This document shows, one piece after another, positions 39,840-54,959 of a stretch of DNA of 64,000 bases. The stretch covers positions 13,806,928 through 13,870,927 of the forward strand of contig NC_080711.1 of NCBI RefSeq assembly GCF_019097595.1, given 5' to 3'. The notes under the pieces are model-generated. The model was not told where the DNA came from. It saw nothing but the letters and a program-made list of their open reading frames with translations, and did not search any database. Source of the DNA: Hemibagrus wyckioides (Eukaryota; Chordata; Actinopteri; Siluriformes; Bagridae). Position numbers and translations under genes: made by a program. Position 1 is the stretch's first letter. The number at the start of each line of letters is the position of its first letter.

Positions 39840-40600
39840 AAGGTTGGCAAATAACATGCAAGCCAGAAGATGGTTTTCAAGCTTGACCACCTCAGACTAC
39901 GTTTTGATCGCTGGTAGCTAGTCATACCAAGCTCAATATTTCAGCATTAAGGTAACTGACACATTGCTGTATTAAATCCTCACATTTTCCGTTCTGAAAT
40001 GATTACTAGACCTGCTGTATAAAAGCCCCTAGTACAGATATATTGATCTAGTAGGATTAGTGCACTGATGAGGCATCTTTACATCACAGGTAGTGGCACC
40101 CATATTTCATCAGCCTCATGCATGAACATGTCACAATGTAGGCAATCTCTTTTTACATAACTTCCTCTGACATCACCATTTATCCAAACATTCACAAAAT
40201 TCACACAAATACATCTGAATTTTCAAAACCTTTATAAAAAAAAAGAACTACAAAGAGGAGTCAAATACATTCATTTATTTTTTGTTGAGTATGTGTGAAT
40301 TGAATTAGGTCACACAGAGACACAGGAAGTAACCTGGGAGCTTCAAAAAGACCTCACACACACACACACTCAGACAGAAAGAGTAATTTTGAAAAATGCA
40401 GATTTCTACACATCACAGGAAGGAAGGAACACTTCTGGGAACAAGGTTTATCAGTAAAACTGCCTGAAAGAACCAAAGTACTGTTTCCCTATCGGTATGA
40501 TGACCCACATGGATTATACAATCACAATGAACTAAATACTGAAAATTACACTTGTATTTTATACATTTAGTAGCTATCTTATTGCATTCATTTAGCTTAT
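39840..40600. other. Intergenic spacer between xpo6 promoter and antkmt 3' end
   Basis: No exon recognised. A TTTATT at 40274-40279 could be the antkmt polyadenylation signal (minus strand). A short CA run lies at 40355-40368. Confidence 0.5.
40274..40279 (-). terminator. antkmt: Candidate polyadenylation signal of antkmt
   Basis: Plus-strand TTTATT, i.e. AATAAA in gene sense, about 770 nt after the antkmt stop. It is the first canonical signal I see downstream. Confidence 0.35.
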
Positions 40601-41045
40601 ACATACATTCACTGGTCATTTTTATCAGGCACTCTAAACAATTTGTGTACACCAACCAATAGTGGCAATTGACCACCATAATTCTAATGTCAGACAGATG
40701 TTATTTGCACATTTGTAGACAGGAAGTGACATTTGAATGTGTGATGTTGCTCAAAGGAGGAGTACATAATAAACCAGTCAGATTACCATCAACCAGTGAC
40801 AGTCACATGACCAGAAGATTGAAAAGGGTGTACGGCATCCTGCATCATCCTAAAGTCTCTGAATACATTAGTGGTACAAACAGGTGTGAACAGTATCCAG
40901 CAGTGAATGGAAAAGTTACATCAGTATACAGTGCAGTAATAAAACGATCTAGTAAAACCATCATAAATACCACTAAAAGTGTAGGGCTGGAAAGTCCCTT
41001 TATGGTCTTTAAAATGTTTTTAAAATAAGTCACATGACTCCTTAA

Positions 41046-45020
<3,975 letters not shown>

Positions 45021-45021
45021 G

Positions 45022-46586
45022 CCTATTTAGAAACAAGAAAGAATAAACAGAAGAAAATATCAGTCCGTAATTTTAATAAAACTATATTACGCTCACGTTA
45101 TTTTGGTTAAATGAATAATTGATCTGTCTAAAACTGGTTTTTATTTATTTAAATGCCCTTAAGAGCAGACATGGCCTACATTAAGACTTCACCCAGATAG
45201 CATTACCCTGTCGCAGGAGGCATCCTTAAAATCTTTTTTCTTCAAAGTTTTCAAATTCTGGCCTCCTAAAGTCAGCTGTTTACTGATATACAACTGTATG
45301 AAGTAAGACAAACTGTACTGAGGTTATGACACCAGCAAGAGACATCCTGGTGTTTCACATTTCCTGAAGCTCATGAAGTAATTGTCAATCCCCCAGTAAA
45401 CTTAAAAACTTGAAACGGGCTGAGAAACCAGGATTTTAATAAAACACCTAAATAAAATAAGGCCACTCACAATACAGTACTGTGCATCCATCCATGTGTT
45501 TGCTGTACTATTTCTCCTACACAGGGTCACAGGGAGCCTGGAGTCTGATTCTTTATGACATCCAAGTTTTTTTGCGACAAGATTATTAGACTTTAATTTG
45601 TTTAACTTGTCAGTTTAAGCTTCTATCATCAACAAGTCTATTTTCACTTTAGTAAATGGTTTCCTGCATTGGACTATCCATTAACACTGGTGTCAGTGGG
45701 ATTCAGCCCTTGCTTCATCTGTACCTAAAGGAAGCAATGCAGCAGTCCTGTAGTCTCTCTGGCTCTCTCACCTTATAATCTAAACAGTTAAGGTTTTAAA
45801 GCTATAAGTTTCACGATAATACCACCATCAACTGTATAGTGTCTGTCAACTTTTCATACCAATTCTCTGTTGTAACTCCAATCGCACAATTCACATATCT
45901 GTGAATAACACTGATGATCTCCTCATCATGGCACCTGTTAGTGGGTGGGATATATTAGACAGCAAGTGAACATTTTGTCCTCAAAGTCGATGTGTGAGAA
46001 GCAGGAAAAATGGGTAAACGTAAGGATTTGAGCGAGATTGATGAAGGGCCAAATTGTGATGGCTAGACGACTGGATCAGAGCATCTCCAAAACTGCATCT
46101 CTTGTGGGGTGTTCCCGGGCTGCAGTGGTCAGTATCTATCAAAAGTGGTCCAAGGAAGGAACAGTGGTGAACCAGAGACAGGGTCATGGGCGGCCAAGGC
46201 TCATTGATGTACATGGGGAGCGAAGGCTGGCCCGTGTGATCCGATCCAACAGACGAGCTACTGTTGCTCAAATTGCTGAAGTTGTTAATGCTGGTTCTGA
46301 CAGAAAGGTGTCAGAATACACAGTGCATGACGGGTCAGGGCTGTTTTGGCAGCAAAAAGGGTGACCAACACAATATTAGGCAGGTGGTCATAATGTTTTG
46401 CCTAATCCGTGTTTTTTTTTTGTGTGTTTCAGGGTGGACGTTTCCTTCACCATCCCTAAATATTCTGTGTGTGTTTGTTTGTGTGTGTGTGTGTGTTTAA
46501 GGGCTGGTCTGTTAAACACGATACTGTTTCCAGTTTTGTATAGCTTTCTTCAATTTACAACAACTCCAAGCTGCATTCAGTCATCG

Positions 46587-46625
<39 letters not shown>

Positions 46626-46900
46626 TACATGTATACAACATAATAAACTAGTCTCTAGTTGAACTAGTTTAAGTCGAGTGCTTTGTCCTGTGGGTCAAAA
46701 CTGAGGACAAAATATTAAACTCAAGCTATAAGACCCACTTTGCTGTCCTATTCTGTGCAGATTGGACTATAGTACACACATAACACACAACCAAAGAGAT
46801 CACTGTGTGCAGATTTAATTCTCAGAAACTTATTTAAAACGGATTACATGAGCCGGAACACACAACTAACCTGGGGGTCGCGAGACGAAACCAGCCAATG
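45022..46900 (-). other. antkmt: Probable antkmt intron 1 and end of a non-coding first exon
   Basis: The coding start at 45020 lies two bases after a TTCTAAATAG acceptor (45023-45025 in plus coordinates). A matching CCCCAG|GTTAGT donor on the minus strand ends at 46871, so a non-coding exon probably ends there, with the promoter to its right. The intron contains a family B element (45880-46408) and two microsatellites (46471-46497 GT, 46590-46622 CA). This gene model is inferred from splice signals only. Confidence 0.5.
45880..46408 (+). mobile_element. Tc1-like derivative, family B copy 2
   Basis: Right end GGTGGTCATAATGTTTTGCC matches the family terminal repeat. The plus-strand interior encodes a Tc1 N-terminal DNA-binding domain: [42 protein letters not shown] and [14 protein letters not shown]. 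The original start ([12 protein letters not shown] near 46011) is out of frame with the rest by one extra base, and no catalytic domain follows. Confidence 0.9.
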
Positions 46901-47782
46901 TGGCATTTTTTTAAAATGGACACTCAGGCCGCTTTCTAAACGACTTGGCATTTCACATAGTGTACGCTAAATAGGGCGTAGAAGCCATTCGTTTACACCC
47001 TACATAGTGCGCGAATATTAGAACTGGCATGGCATTTGAAATGCAGCCTTGAAATTTTCAAAATAAAAGCACTGTGTTTAGAGGAAGGATTATCCCTTTG
47101 GAAAAAGGTCTGAGGGTACGAAAGTCATTCAGATCATTTTCAATAGGTTTATTGCCTTTATATTTTACATACATATTTTTTTTTTACACCATCGCAAATT
47201 TGACATTTGACAAGATAAAATATTTAAAACTCGACTCATTGTAAGAGACTTTTATCTTAGCGAGACACCGTGTTTTGTTTTGCACACAACAAGGTCGTAA
47301 ATGCTGTGCGCCGGAACTAGAACAGAATTCAAACTTTTCATAAGAAGTCAAAGGGCTGTGATCTGTAATCTGTGTTGTTAAGTAGGTCTTCATTTGCGAT
47401 TCTCCCGAAAAGCTAAAATACTTCAGGTTTTATGTCCGTGGCGTTATAACTGAAACCAACGGCGAAGTAGTAACTGACAGTTGTTTCATAGTGATGTCAG
47501 GGGTGACGTCAGCGGTCAGTTGCGAGCCAGAGAGGCTTGGTTATCGATTATATCTGACATCATGAGGGTTTTATGAGAAAGGGAGATCATGAGGTAATTT
47601 TGGACTGGGAACTGTTTGGTAAGTAATAGCTAATCTAGCTTTATTCAAAACCATACCCGAAAGGTAGCTTTACAGGAAATGGAGTTACTACAGTAACACT
47701 GACTGCTGTGATAAGAAAACACAGGAGGTCCTCAGCTGTTCAGGATATAAATGTCTTTGTTTGATTTCCACCACGTTTTCAG
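46872..47782. promoter_or_regulatory. Putative shared promoter of antkmt (-) and fbxw9 (+)
   Basis: Bounded on the left by the likely antkmt first-exon donor (46871) and on the right by the fbxw9 non-coding exon, whose donor GTAAGT starts at 47619. Between about 46.9 and 47.6 kb there are more CpGs than around it (GGTCGCGAGACG near 46877, GACGTCAGCGGTCAG near 47503) and no transposon. GACGTCA near 47503 resembles a CRE. The gap between the two transcripts is probably under 700 bp. Confidence 0.5.
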
Positions 47783-47826
47783 CTGGTAGTGGAGTGCATG
47801 TCGATGCCGCAGGTGACCGGGAGTAA
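47562..47826 (+). promoter_or_regulatory. fbxw9: Upstream ORFs in the fbxw9 leader
   Basis: Three upstream ATGs precede the main start: 47562 (stops at 47576), 47573 and 47589 (stops at once). The 47573 frame runs across the 47618/47783 splice junction and ends at TAA 47824-47826, 29 codons, overlapping the main ATG (47798) in another frame. This assumes transcription starts upstream of 47562. Confidence 0.45.
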
Positions 47827-48738
47827 GAATGAGGAGGAGGAGGAGGAGAGAAGAAGAGGTGAAGTGTGTTTGGAAGAAGAGCAGAGTCTCAACAGCAGTG
47901 ACACTCCTCCCTCCACACAGCTAGGGTGAGTATCAGTAACTTTACTGCATCTCTTTACTTACAAAAATCTGCCCTCTACTGCTCTGTCCCCTGGTACATG
48001 ACCTTCGGCGTCTCAATGTTTACAGCTTGTTTCATATCTTTTACCAGTCATCATGATCCATTGTGTTTATCAGAGGTGTGCAACACATATCAGCTACAGA
48101 GTTTATTAAAAAAGCCAGTTAATTAAGGAACAAAAAATGACACTTTGGTTATGTTCTCATTAATCAGAATCAGGAACAGTACAGTGGTATGGTATCAGTG
48201 ACATTTAATGATGCTTTATTTGTAAATTTTACCTGATTTGAAATTCACTTGATGTTAAATAATTTGCTGGAGTCTCCTGTTTGCTGAATCATGTTCACAG
48301 GTTAAACTTGAGACAATGCGGTGGTACCCCAGAGACGAGTCCTTCTCCTTCAGGCTTACTGTCTCTTCCATGGGAGATGGTCACACGCATTGCATCTCAC
48401 CTGCCCGCTCAGTGTGTCATCAACATCCTGCCTCAGGTGAGCCAAATAGGTTTAGTAGTAGGAATGTTATAAAAACTTTTCAGCCTGGACTCAGTAACAA
48501 GGGTACTGTTACTTATTATCTGTAAATCATGTAGATTTTTGATGACATGCCAATGCAGTGATGGACAACACAGCTTTACTTCTCTTAAACCTCTTCCTAA
48601 TATATATTATCCTGTAACTTCTGTAAATATGTTTACAAAAAAAATTTAAAACAGTGGGAGAGATATTTAGGTATAAGGAATGCTTAGAAGTAGGAAAAAG
48701 CCACTGCTGAAAAAAACATACTGAATTTAATTATTATT

Positions 48739-48775
<37 letters not shown>

Positions 48776-51304
48776 GACTCTTTACTACTTTCATGGGCGT
48801 TGGTGGGCTCAAATGCGTACCACAGTCGACCGCTAGAGGGCGGCAGAAACACTTTGGCTTCGTTTCATACCAGTTCATGTTGTCCTCCATGCTGTACATA
48901 TACATATCTAAAGCACACTTTCCATCCATCCACCTATTTTCTGTAGTGCTTATCCTGATGCAGAGAACCTTAAGCATACACTTTATTACCAAAAGTTTTG
49001 GGACACCCCTCCAAATCTCTAGTTTAGTGTACTATTGCTATTCAATTTATACATTGTTGATCTCTTTTGAAATTGTTCTAATCCTGCTTTCAGCTCATAA
49101 TTCAGACATTGTTTTAAATGCTTTTACAATGGCATATGGTTTTTTTTTCCACATTTTTCTCCCCAATTTGGTCGTTTTCAAATTCCGCTGTCACATATCA
49201 GCTGGCGAAACTGACGTGTACTTCTTCAGAGACATGAAAAGCCGATATTTTATTGCTTTTCCTTTTAGGTGTGCAGGGCGTTGGGGCAGGTGGGTGAGGA
49301 CACGTCGGCCTGGCAGCGTCGGGCTCAGAGACTTACAGGCCCCCAAAGCTCCTTCCCAGTTGGGCCCAGAATTCATTTTGATTGGCCCACAGCCTGCCTT
49401 GAGATGGAACAGTTGATTGAATGGTGGACCAGGCAAGAAGAAACAGCAGAGCTGCCAGAGCCTGGGATTGAGATACAGGTGGAAGTGGATCAGGATGAAG
49501 TTGTACAAGAAGGAGAAGCAGCGGCGAATGGAGTAGAGCGTGAAGCGGATGCAGAGAGACAGCCTGCCCCTGCTGAGAAGGAAATCAGGCCAGAAGATGA
49601 AGATCCTGAAATACAAGGAGTAGGAGAAGAACAAGGAAATAACATAATAATCATCAGAGAAGAGGAAAGAGAGAATGCTGATATGGAGGACGAACTAGAA
49701 GAACGACAACAGGAGCAAGAAGACAGTGGGTATGTGTCATAACATTGTGTGTTTGTTTGTGTTTTTTTGTCACAGCTAGTGAGTATGTTATCCCAAAGGT
49801 ATTCTATCAGGTTGAGGTCAGGGCTCAGATCAGTCAAGCCAGCCATGTCTTTATGGACCTTGCTTTGTGCACTGGTGTACAGTCATGTTGGAACAGGAAG
49901 GGACCATCCCCAAACTGTTCCCACAAAGTTGGGAGCATGAAATTGTCCAAAATGTCTTGGTGTGCTGAAGCATTAAGAGTTCCTTTCACTGGAACTAAGG
50001 GGCCGAGTCCAACCGCTGAAAAAAAAATCAACACCTGAATTTAATGGTTTGAAGGGGTGTCCCAAAACCTTTGGCAATATAGTGTACATGGGATTGAGGA
50101 AACATCTGCATTACCATGGACATAGTTTGTTCTGCTAACAGGGCAAAGCAGTAAAGCTAAAACACACAGTGGTATGCAGTAACCTTGTGACTTACCTGTT
50201 CTCATTCTGAAAAAGCCTGACAATAGATGCCACAGTGCTCTGACTCAGAATGGGCTGGACCCTTTGTCCAGCCTCTCTAAAGGACAAGCCATGATGAATG
50301 ACATGGTCAATAATTGTTGCCTAAATTTCATTGGAAACTTGAGCTCTATTTTGTTCTCTTGCTGCAGCTCCTACACCTCACATGCAAACACATCTTCCTC
50401 TGACCACTCTTTCATGACCTCTTACGCTCCTTCCATGCCTTTCACCTTTTGGATCCATGCTGGCAAATAAGCAACACAGAGGTGGCATCTTCTATAGATG
50501 GAAGAGGACTGATTTCTGATAGACGTGTCGTGTAAATGAGTTTCACACAGGTGCATTAGATATTCATAATCGTGCAAGTTCTTTCTATTAGCTGTGAATA
50601 GATGTTTTCCGTTTGTTCAACACAGTTTGGGGTCTTTCTAAGAGATCTGTGGTGAATCACATGAAAAAGTGTTAAGACATTTGCAAGATAAGACTTGTGC
50701 TGTTCTAAGAAGGTGATGATGAAGATCAAGTGGATCCCAGATTCATTAAGCGTGTTTTAGCAAATGAGAAAAACTATAAAGAGCTTTAAAATGCAACAAG
50801 GTTTTTTGTTTTTAAAGAGGACGTTGGCCAACATGTGTGGTAGCCCTTTGGCCGCCATCGCTCCAAAAATTTGGAATTCACTTCACAGAACCTTAGAAGG
50901 TATCTCAAGACTCTTCTCTGTTCTGCACTGAGGTGGTAGAATGAAGTCAACATGGGGGAATGTGGTAGCTTAGTGCTTAAGGCATTATACTACTGGTCAG
51001 TAGGTTTGAACTACTGGGAGTTCAAATCCCAGGTTCACCAAGCTGCCACTGCTGGGCCCTTTGAGGAAGGCCCTTGGTTGCTCTGGATAAGGGTGTCTGC
51101 CAAATGCCAGAAATGTAACTGGAAGTCAGATGTCCAAACAGCTGAGTCGCTGTAAAAAAAATCTCTTCTCATCTCTAACACTAACGCCTGTGTGCTCTTC
51201 TTACTGTTACCTCCAAACTGATGATATTCTTAATTTGTCATTCATGTCATATTTAATTCTTCTGAGCTGAAAGCCTCTATATAAATATAAATAATATAAA
51301 AATA

Positions 51305-51341
<37 letters not shown>

Positions 51342-54300
51342 GTTATTGTTAAAGGGCTAGTTTGCACTCAAGTCTTTTAGCATGATTCAGCTGCACAGAT
51401 CTGTCCATGACAGGAAGTCCTTAAACTGTACATCATACCTGATTACATCATTGATTTATTCCTGTCTAAATGATTGCTGAATAAATGATGTTGGCAGAAC
51501 TGAGATTTAAAGTTACAAGCTTCTGTTAAATTTGCTGATATAAAAGAATCTCTCCCTCTTTTTATCTCTCTCTCTCTCTGTCTGTCTGTCTCTTTCAGGA
51601 TTGATGTAAAGATGAACCCCACACCTGCCCTAGAGCACATCGTGCTCTCCTCAGGCCACATCGCTGACGTTAACACAGTCCTGCTGGTTGGAGGTGAGGG
51701 CTCAGTGTGCATCTCCGGGTCCAGAGATCGTAATGTGAACCTGTGGGACGTGAGAAGGAGCTCGAGCGGGGAGCTGCTGGGCACACTGGGAGCTCGTGGC
51801 CGCTATAACACTACACACCAAGGCTGGGTGTGGTGTCTTGCAGCCAGCGGTGATCTCCTGGCCTCTGGATCCTTCGACAGCACTGTGAAGCTCTGGGACC
51901 TGAACGCTGGAGGGGCAGAAAGAGGAAATATCAAGAGCCGTGCGGCCGTGCTCTCTCTCTCCTGTCAGGATCACATGCTGTTTGCTGGGTCACATGACCA
52001 TAAAGTCAGCATTTATGACACCAGAGGTGAGTGGTCTATAGCCTTGTGAGTAGGATTGGTTTATTTTCTAAGAAAAATGGTCATAAAATATAAAGTAAAG
52101 TAAACCCCAGTCCATTTGTGTTCATCTTACATCATAGCAAACTCACCATATTTTTTTCTTTTATATTGCCACTATCATATGCAGTAAAGCTCTCACCTCT
52201 TCTGTGCCCCTCAGCCTTCCCCTGACACTCATGGTACACATGTGTTGTGAAAACTAATGATGTCATCATCAGCTAAAACGCATGCACAGGTCACTTTACT
52301 TCCTTAACAAGTGCAGACCCGAGTGCGCACACATTTGTTCACATTGACGGGAATTGCGGCAGATTTCCAGTGCAACAGAAATCGCACCACCTCTTACAGG
52401 TAGCTGCGGGTTCAGCACTGTGGCACGCTTCCTGGTCCACATGACAGCTTTCACATTACCAGAGTTTCAAGTAAAATGTGTTTCGTTTCAGACTAAACAG
52501 CTCATTTTGCAGCCAAGGGTACAAATGGCTATGATGTTGATGTGGCTTCATTTTGCAGAATCTCAGCAGAAGCAGCAGGTCATCCAGGGATTTCTCACCT
52601 GCCGTTTTATGACTACTGAGAATTCGACATGTTACTCCTTCGGCATACTGCTTTTGACCTACTGTATAGTAGAGCTGTAGGAATATTCAGTCGCATCTTT
52701 ACTTTTACATCTGGTGATGTCATGTAATGATTATACTTCTCTGTCACAGCTGCAGAACCACTGGTCAAAAGCCTTCGTCTCCATAGTGACATTGTGCTGT
52801 GCCTGGCGTCCGATGAGCAGTACATTCTGTCTGGCAGCAAAGACAACACTGTGGCTGTGTTTGACCGCAGAGCTGGGAAAGCGCTGAAGAAAATTCATGT
52901 ACATACACACATCAACCTAGTCGACTGGTAGAAAAAACAAAACAAAACAGTGCTTTAAATAATGAGAACCTAAAAATGTTATATCATAGTTAATACTTAC
53001 TAGCATCATACACTATACACTGACCAGACATAACATTATGACCACCTGCCTAATATTGTGTTGGTCCCCTTCTGCTACCAAAACAGCCCTGAACGGTCAT
53101 GCACTGTGTATTCTGACACCTTTCTATCAGAACCAGCATTAACTTCTTCAGCAATCTGAACAAAGATGAGGTGCCATGATGAGGAGATCAGTCAGTGTTA
53201 TTCACACGTCGGTGCTCATAATGTTATGGCTGATCGGTGTAGTGCACCATGCCATATATAAATATCTATCTTTATCATTTAGCTTAACATGCTGTTTTTT
53301 GGCATACTGTTTAAAGTAAGATTTTATCTAGCATGATTTAGGACTGAAATCACTATGGTATATGAGGAACAAAATACTTCAGGATAGGCCGTTGGTATAT
53401 GCCTTCTGTGTATAAAACAATGTAAGGAATAATATACATGTTTTGATATAGTCATGATATATACTCCAAGAGACTAATACTGTCTTTCTGTCTGTCTGTC
53501 TGTCTGTAGCTGAAGTCTTACTTCTTGTCCATGTCATACAGCGGGAGAGAGGTGTGGGCCGGAGACTACCACGGGCTCCTTCACACCTTCTCCATGAACG
53601 AAGGCTCCTTGAAATCAATAGCCCAGTTTAATGTAGGCCACACTTCACTAGTGACGGGTGTGCATCACTCGCCTGGGACTCTTTACACCTGCTCTTCTGA
53701 TCGCACCATTAAGGTAGAATCTTTAATCCATTTCAATAACAACACGGATATTTGCATTTACTGTACATGTAGAAGTGCACTGATTTTCGGATATGTGGCT
53801 CATGGTTCATGTGGCTTTCTGGATTGGTGCAGGTTCACCTTCCATGTGCTCCTCCAAAGACTCTGTACACGCTTCATAATCAAGCAGCAGTGAATGGGGT
53901 GAGTGAGTGTAGCCGCATCCTTTCATTCATTCACATTTACAGGATAGAGTTACTCATCTTCCCTGTCAGTACAGGTCACAAACATTCTATGTATTTTATG
54001 TTTATACCTGCATATTTATATTCAGCATTCAGGGTTTTTTCATGTGAGACAGAATCCAGTTGAATGTACGTGTAAAAGATGTTGACAGTGCTACAAGATT
54101 AACATTTTCAAAAGGCAAATAAGCATGAATATAAGTAATACTACTGATACTACTACAACAGAGAACAAACAAAAGAGCAAATACAATTCACTTTCACCAT
54201 TTTATTTCAGTCATTTTTTAAAAAAATTATTATTATTTCATGTTGACATCAAAACCCAACTGTATATCTTTACCAATACCAAAAAGACAAAAGAAAAAAT

Positions 54301-54813
54301 CCTGGTCAAAATAATAAAAAATAATGTTTTATTTTTATAAATAAATCAACACATTTTTAATTATAAAATTAAAAAGAATTAATTATTTTAAATTAATTTT
54401 TAATTAATAACATTTTTATTTTAACATAGAATTTTAATTTTATAAATTTATTGTAATATTTTGTTTGGCTTGACCAGTCACCACATTATCAAAATTTCTG
54501 TTTCTTATATTTAATGCTTATAATTATAAATGAGTCTGTTATACATTCAATACCAGCTCTGTTCTACTACATACCTACATTTTATTTTTCCTCTTGGCTC
54601 AAATTATTTTATTATATATATATTATTTTAGATTTTGGTTTAATAGTCGTATCTTGGATCAGGATCTCTACCATGAGATTCTTGTCCTGGTCTCTGAGTT
54701 AAACTGTCACGTTGTGTGTCTCTCTCTGTCTCCTGTAGCTAAGTGTTGAGGCAGGAGTTCTGGCTGTAGCCACTGGTGACATGAATGTGGAAGTGTGGCG
54801 ACCCAGACAGTGA
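47798..54813 (+). CDS. fbxw9: F-box and WD40-repeat protein 9
   Basis: Substrate-receptor subunit of an SCF (SKP1-CUL1-F-box) ubiquitin ligase. Coding exons: 47798-47925, 48301-48436, 49269-49729, 51599-52026, 52750-52898, 53510-53713, 53833-53898, 54739-54813; phases agree, total 1647 nt, 548 aa. An acidic N-terminus (EEEEEE) is followed by the F-box from about residue 61 (GLLSLPWEMVTRIASHLP) to about 107. A highly acidic linker of roughly 100 residues, Glu-rich and low in hydrophobics, occupies the rest of exon 3. Then come WD blades: SGSRDRNVNLWDVR, GSFDSTVKLWDLN, HDHKVSIYDTR, SKDNTVAVFDRR, VWAGDYHGLLHTF, SSDRTIK, and GDMNVEVWRPRQ at the C-terminus. Human FBXW9 is shorter, as I recall about 490 aa, and lacks that linker. 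Start chosen at the first in-frame ATG after the acceptor at 47782; a second ATG is two codons later. Confidence 0.95.
48735..48775. repeat. (AAT)n microsatellite
   Basis: TAA/AAT trinucleotide run in fbxw9 intron 3 (counting the non-coding leader intron as intron 1). Confidence 0.95.
48976..49020 (+). mobile_element. Solo Tc1-like terminal repeat
   Basis: CACTTTATTACCAAAAGTTT followed by TGGGACACCCCTCCAAATCT matches the outer end of the Tc1-like elements at 49780-50092 and 62690-62820, in forward orientation. No transposase relic follows it before the exon at 49269. Confidence 0.75.
49780..50092 (-). mobile_element. Truncated Tc1-like element in fbxw9 intron
   Basis: Minus-strand reading carries [38 protein letters not shown] and [11 protein letters not shown], the middle of a DD34E transposase, and ends in a terminal repeat (ACACTATATTGCCAAAGGTT in reverse) at 50092. 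N-terminal region and one terminal repeat are missing. Confidence 0.88.
50955..51125 (+). mobile_element. tRNA-derived SINE with a GTCTGCCAAATGCC tail (family S head)
   Basis: A-box-like TGGTAGCTTAGTGCTTAAGG, B-box-like GGGAGTTCAAATCCC, then CCAAGCTGCCACTGCTGGGC as in the SINEs at 29840 and 44415, but with a different tail: CTCTGGATAAGGGTGTCTGC CAAATGCC. It lies in a fbxw9 intron, in the gene's orientation. Confidence 0.87.
51302..51352. repeat. (ATT)n microsatellite
   Basis: TTA/ATT trinucleotide run about 250 bp upstream of the fbxw9 exon at 51599. Confidence 0.95.
53020..53242. mobile_element. Tc1-like derivative, family B copy 3 (short)
   Basis: Left repeat ACACTGACCAGACATAACAT and right repeat AATGTTATGGCTGATCGGTG about 220 bp apart. 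Only the outermost internal segments of copy 1 are kept, so this is a MITE-like internal deletion. It sits in the fbxw9 intron between exons 52750-52898 and 53510-53713. Confidence 0.88.
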
Positions 54814-54938
54814 CACTCGTAGCGGAGAGAGTGTCCAGTGTCATGCAAAATCATCCAAAGGCACACTGCAGTTTACTTTTACGTGTGTGTGCTAACAGAG
54901 TATGTGTGTGTGTGTGTGTTTATAATTCTTATGCAAGG

Positions 54939-54944
54939 AATAAA
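54939..54944 (+). terminator. fbxw9: Polyadenylation signal of fbxw9
   Basis: AATAAA (GGAATAAAACTT) 126 nt after the fbxw9 stop codon, following a short (GT)n tract. A short 3'UTR is implied. Confidence 0.7.
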
Positions 54945-54959
54945 ACTTATGGGGTGTGA

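Noticed and set aside
39587..39925. Minus-strand frame with SIYLSIYL repeats
   Set aside because: Produced by the (GATA)n microsatellite next to a family R repeat; no splice signals or family match.
46038..46364. Host DNA-binding protein gene (helix-turn-helix)
   Set aside because: It lies inside a family B transposon copy, its natural start is out of frame, and related broken copies exist nearby.
48793..49416. 207-codon plus-strand frame overlapping fbxw9 exon 3
   Set aside because: It runs through intron, a transposon end and then exon 3 in the wrong frame; the true fbxw9 frame is the one reading FDWPTACLEMEQL.
50955..51025. Possible true tRNA gene
   Set aside because: A-box and B-box are present, but the sequence continues into a SINE body and tail, and the cloverleaf is degenerate.
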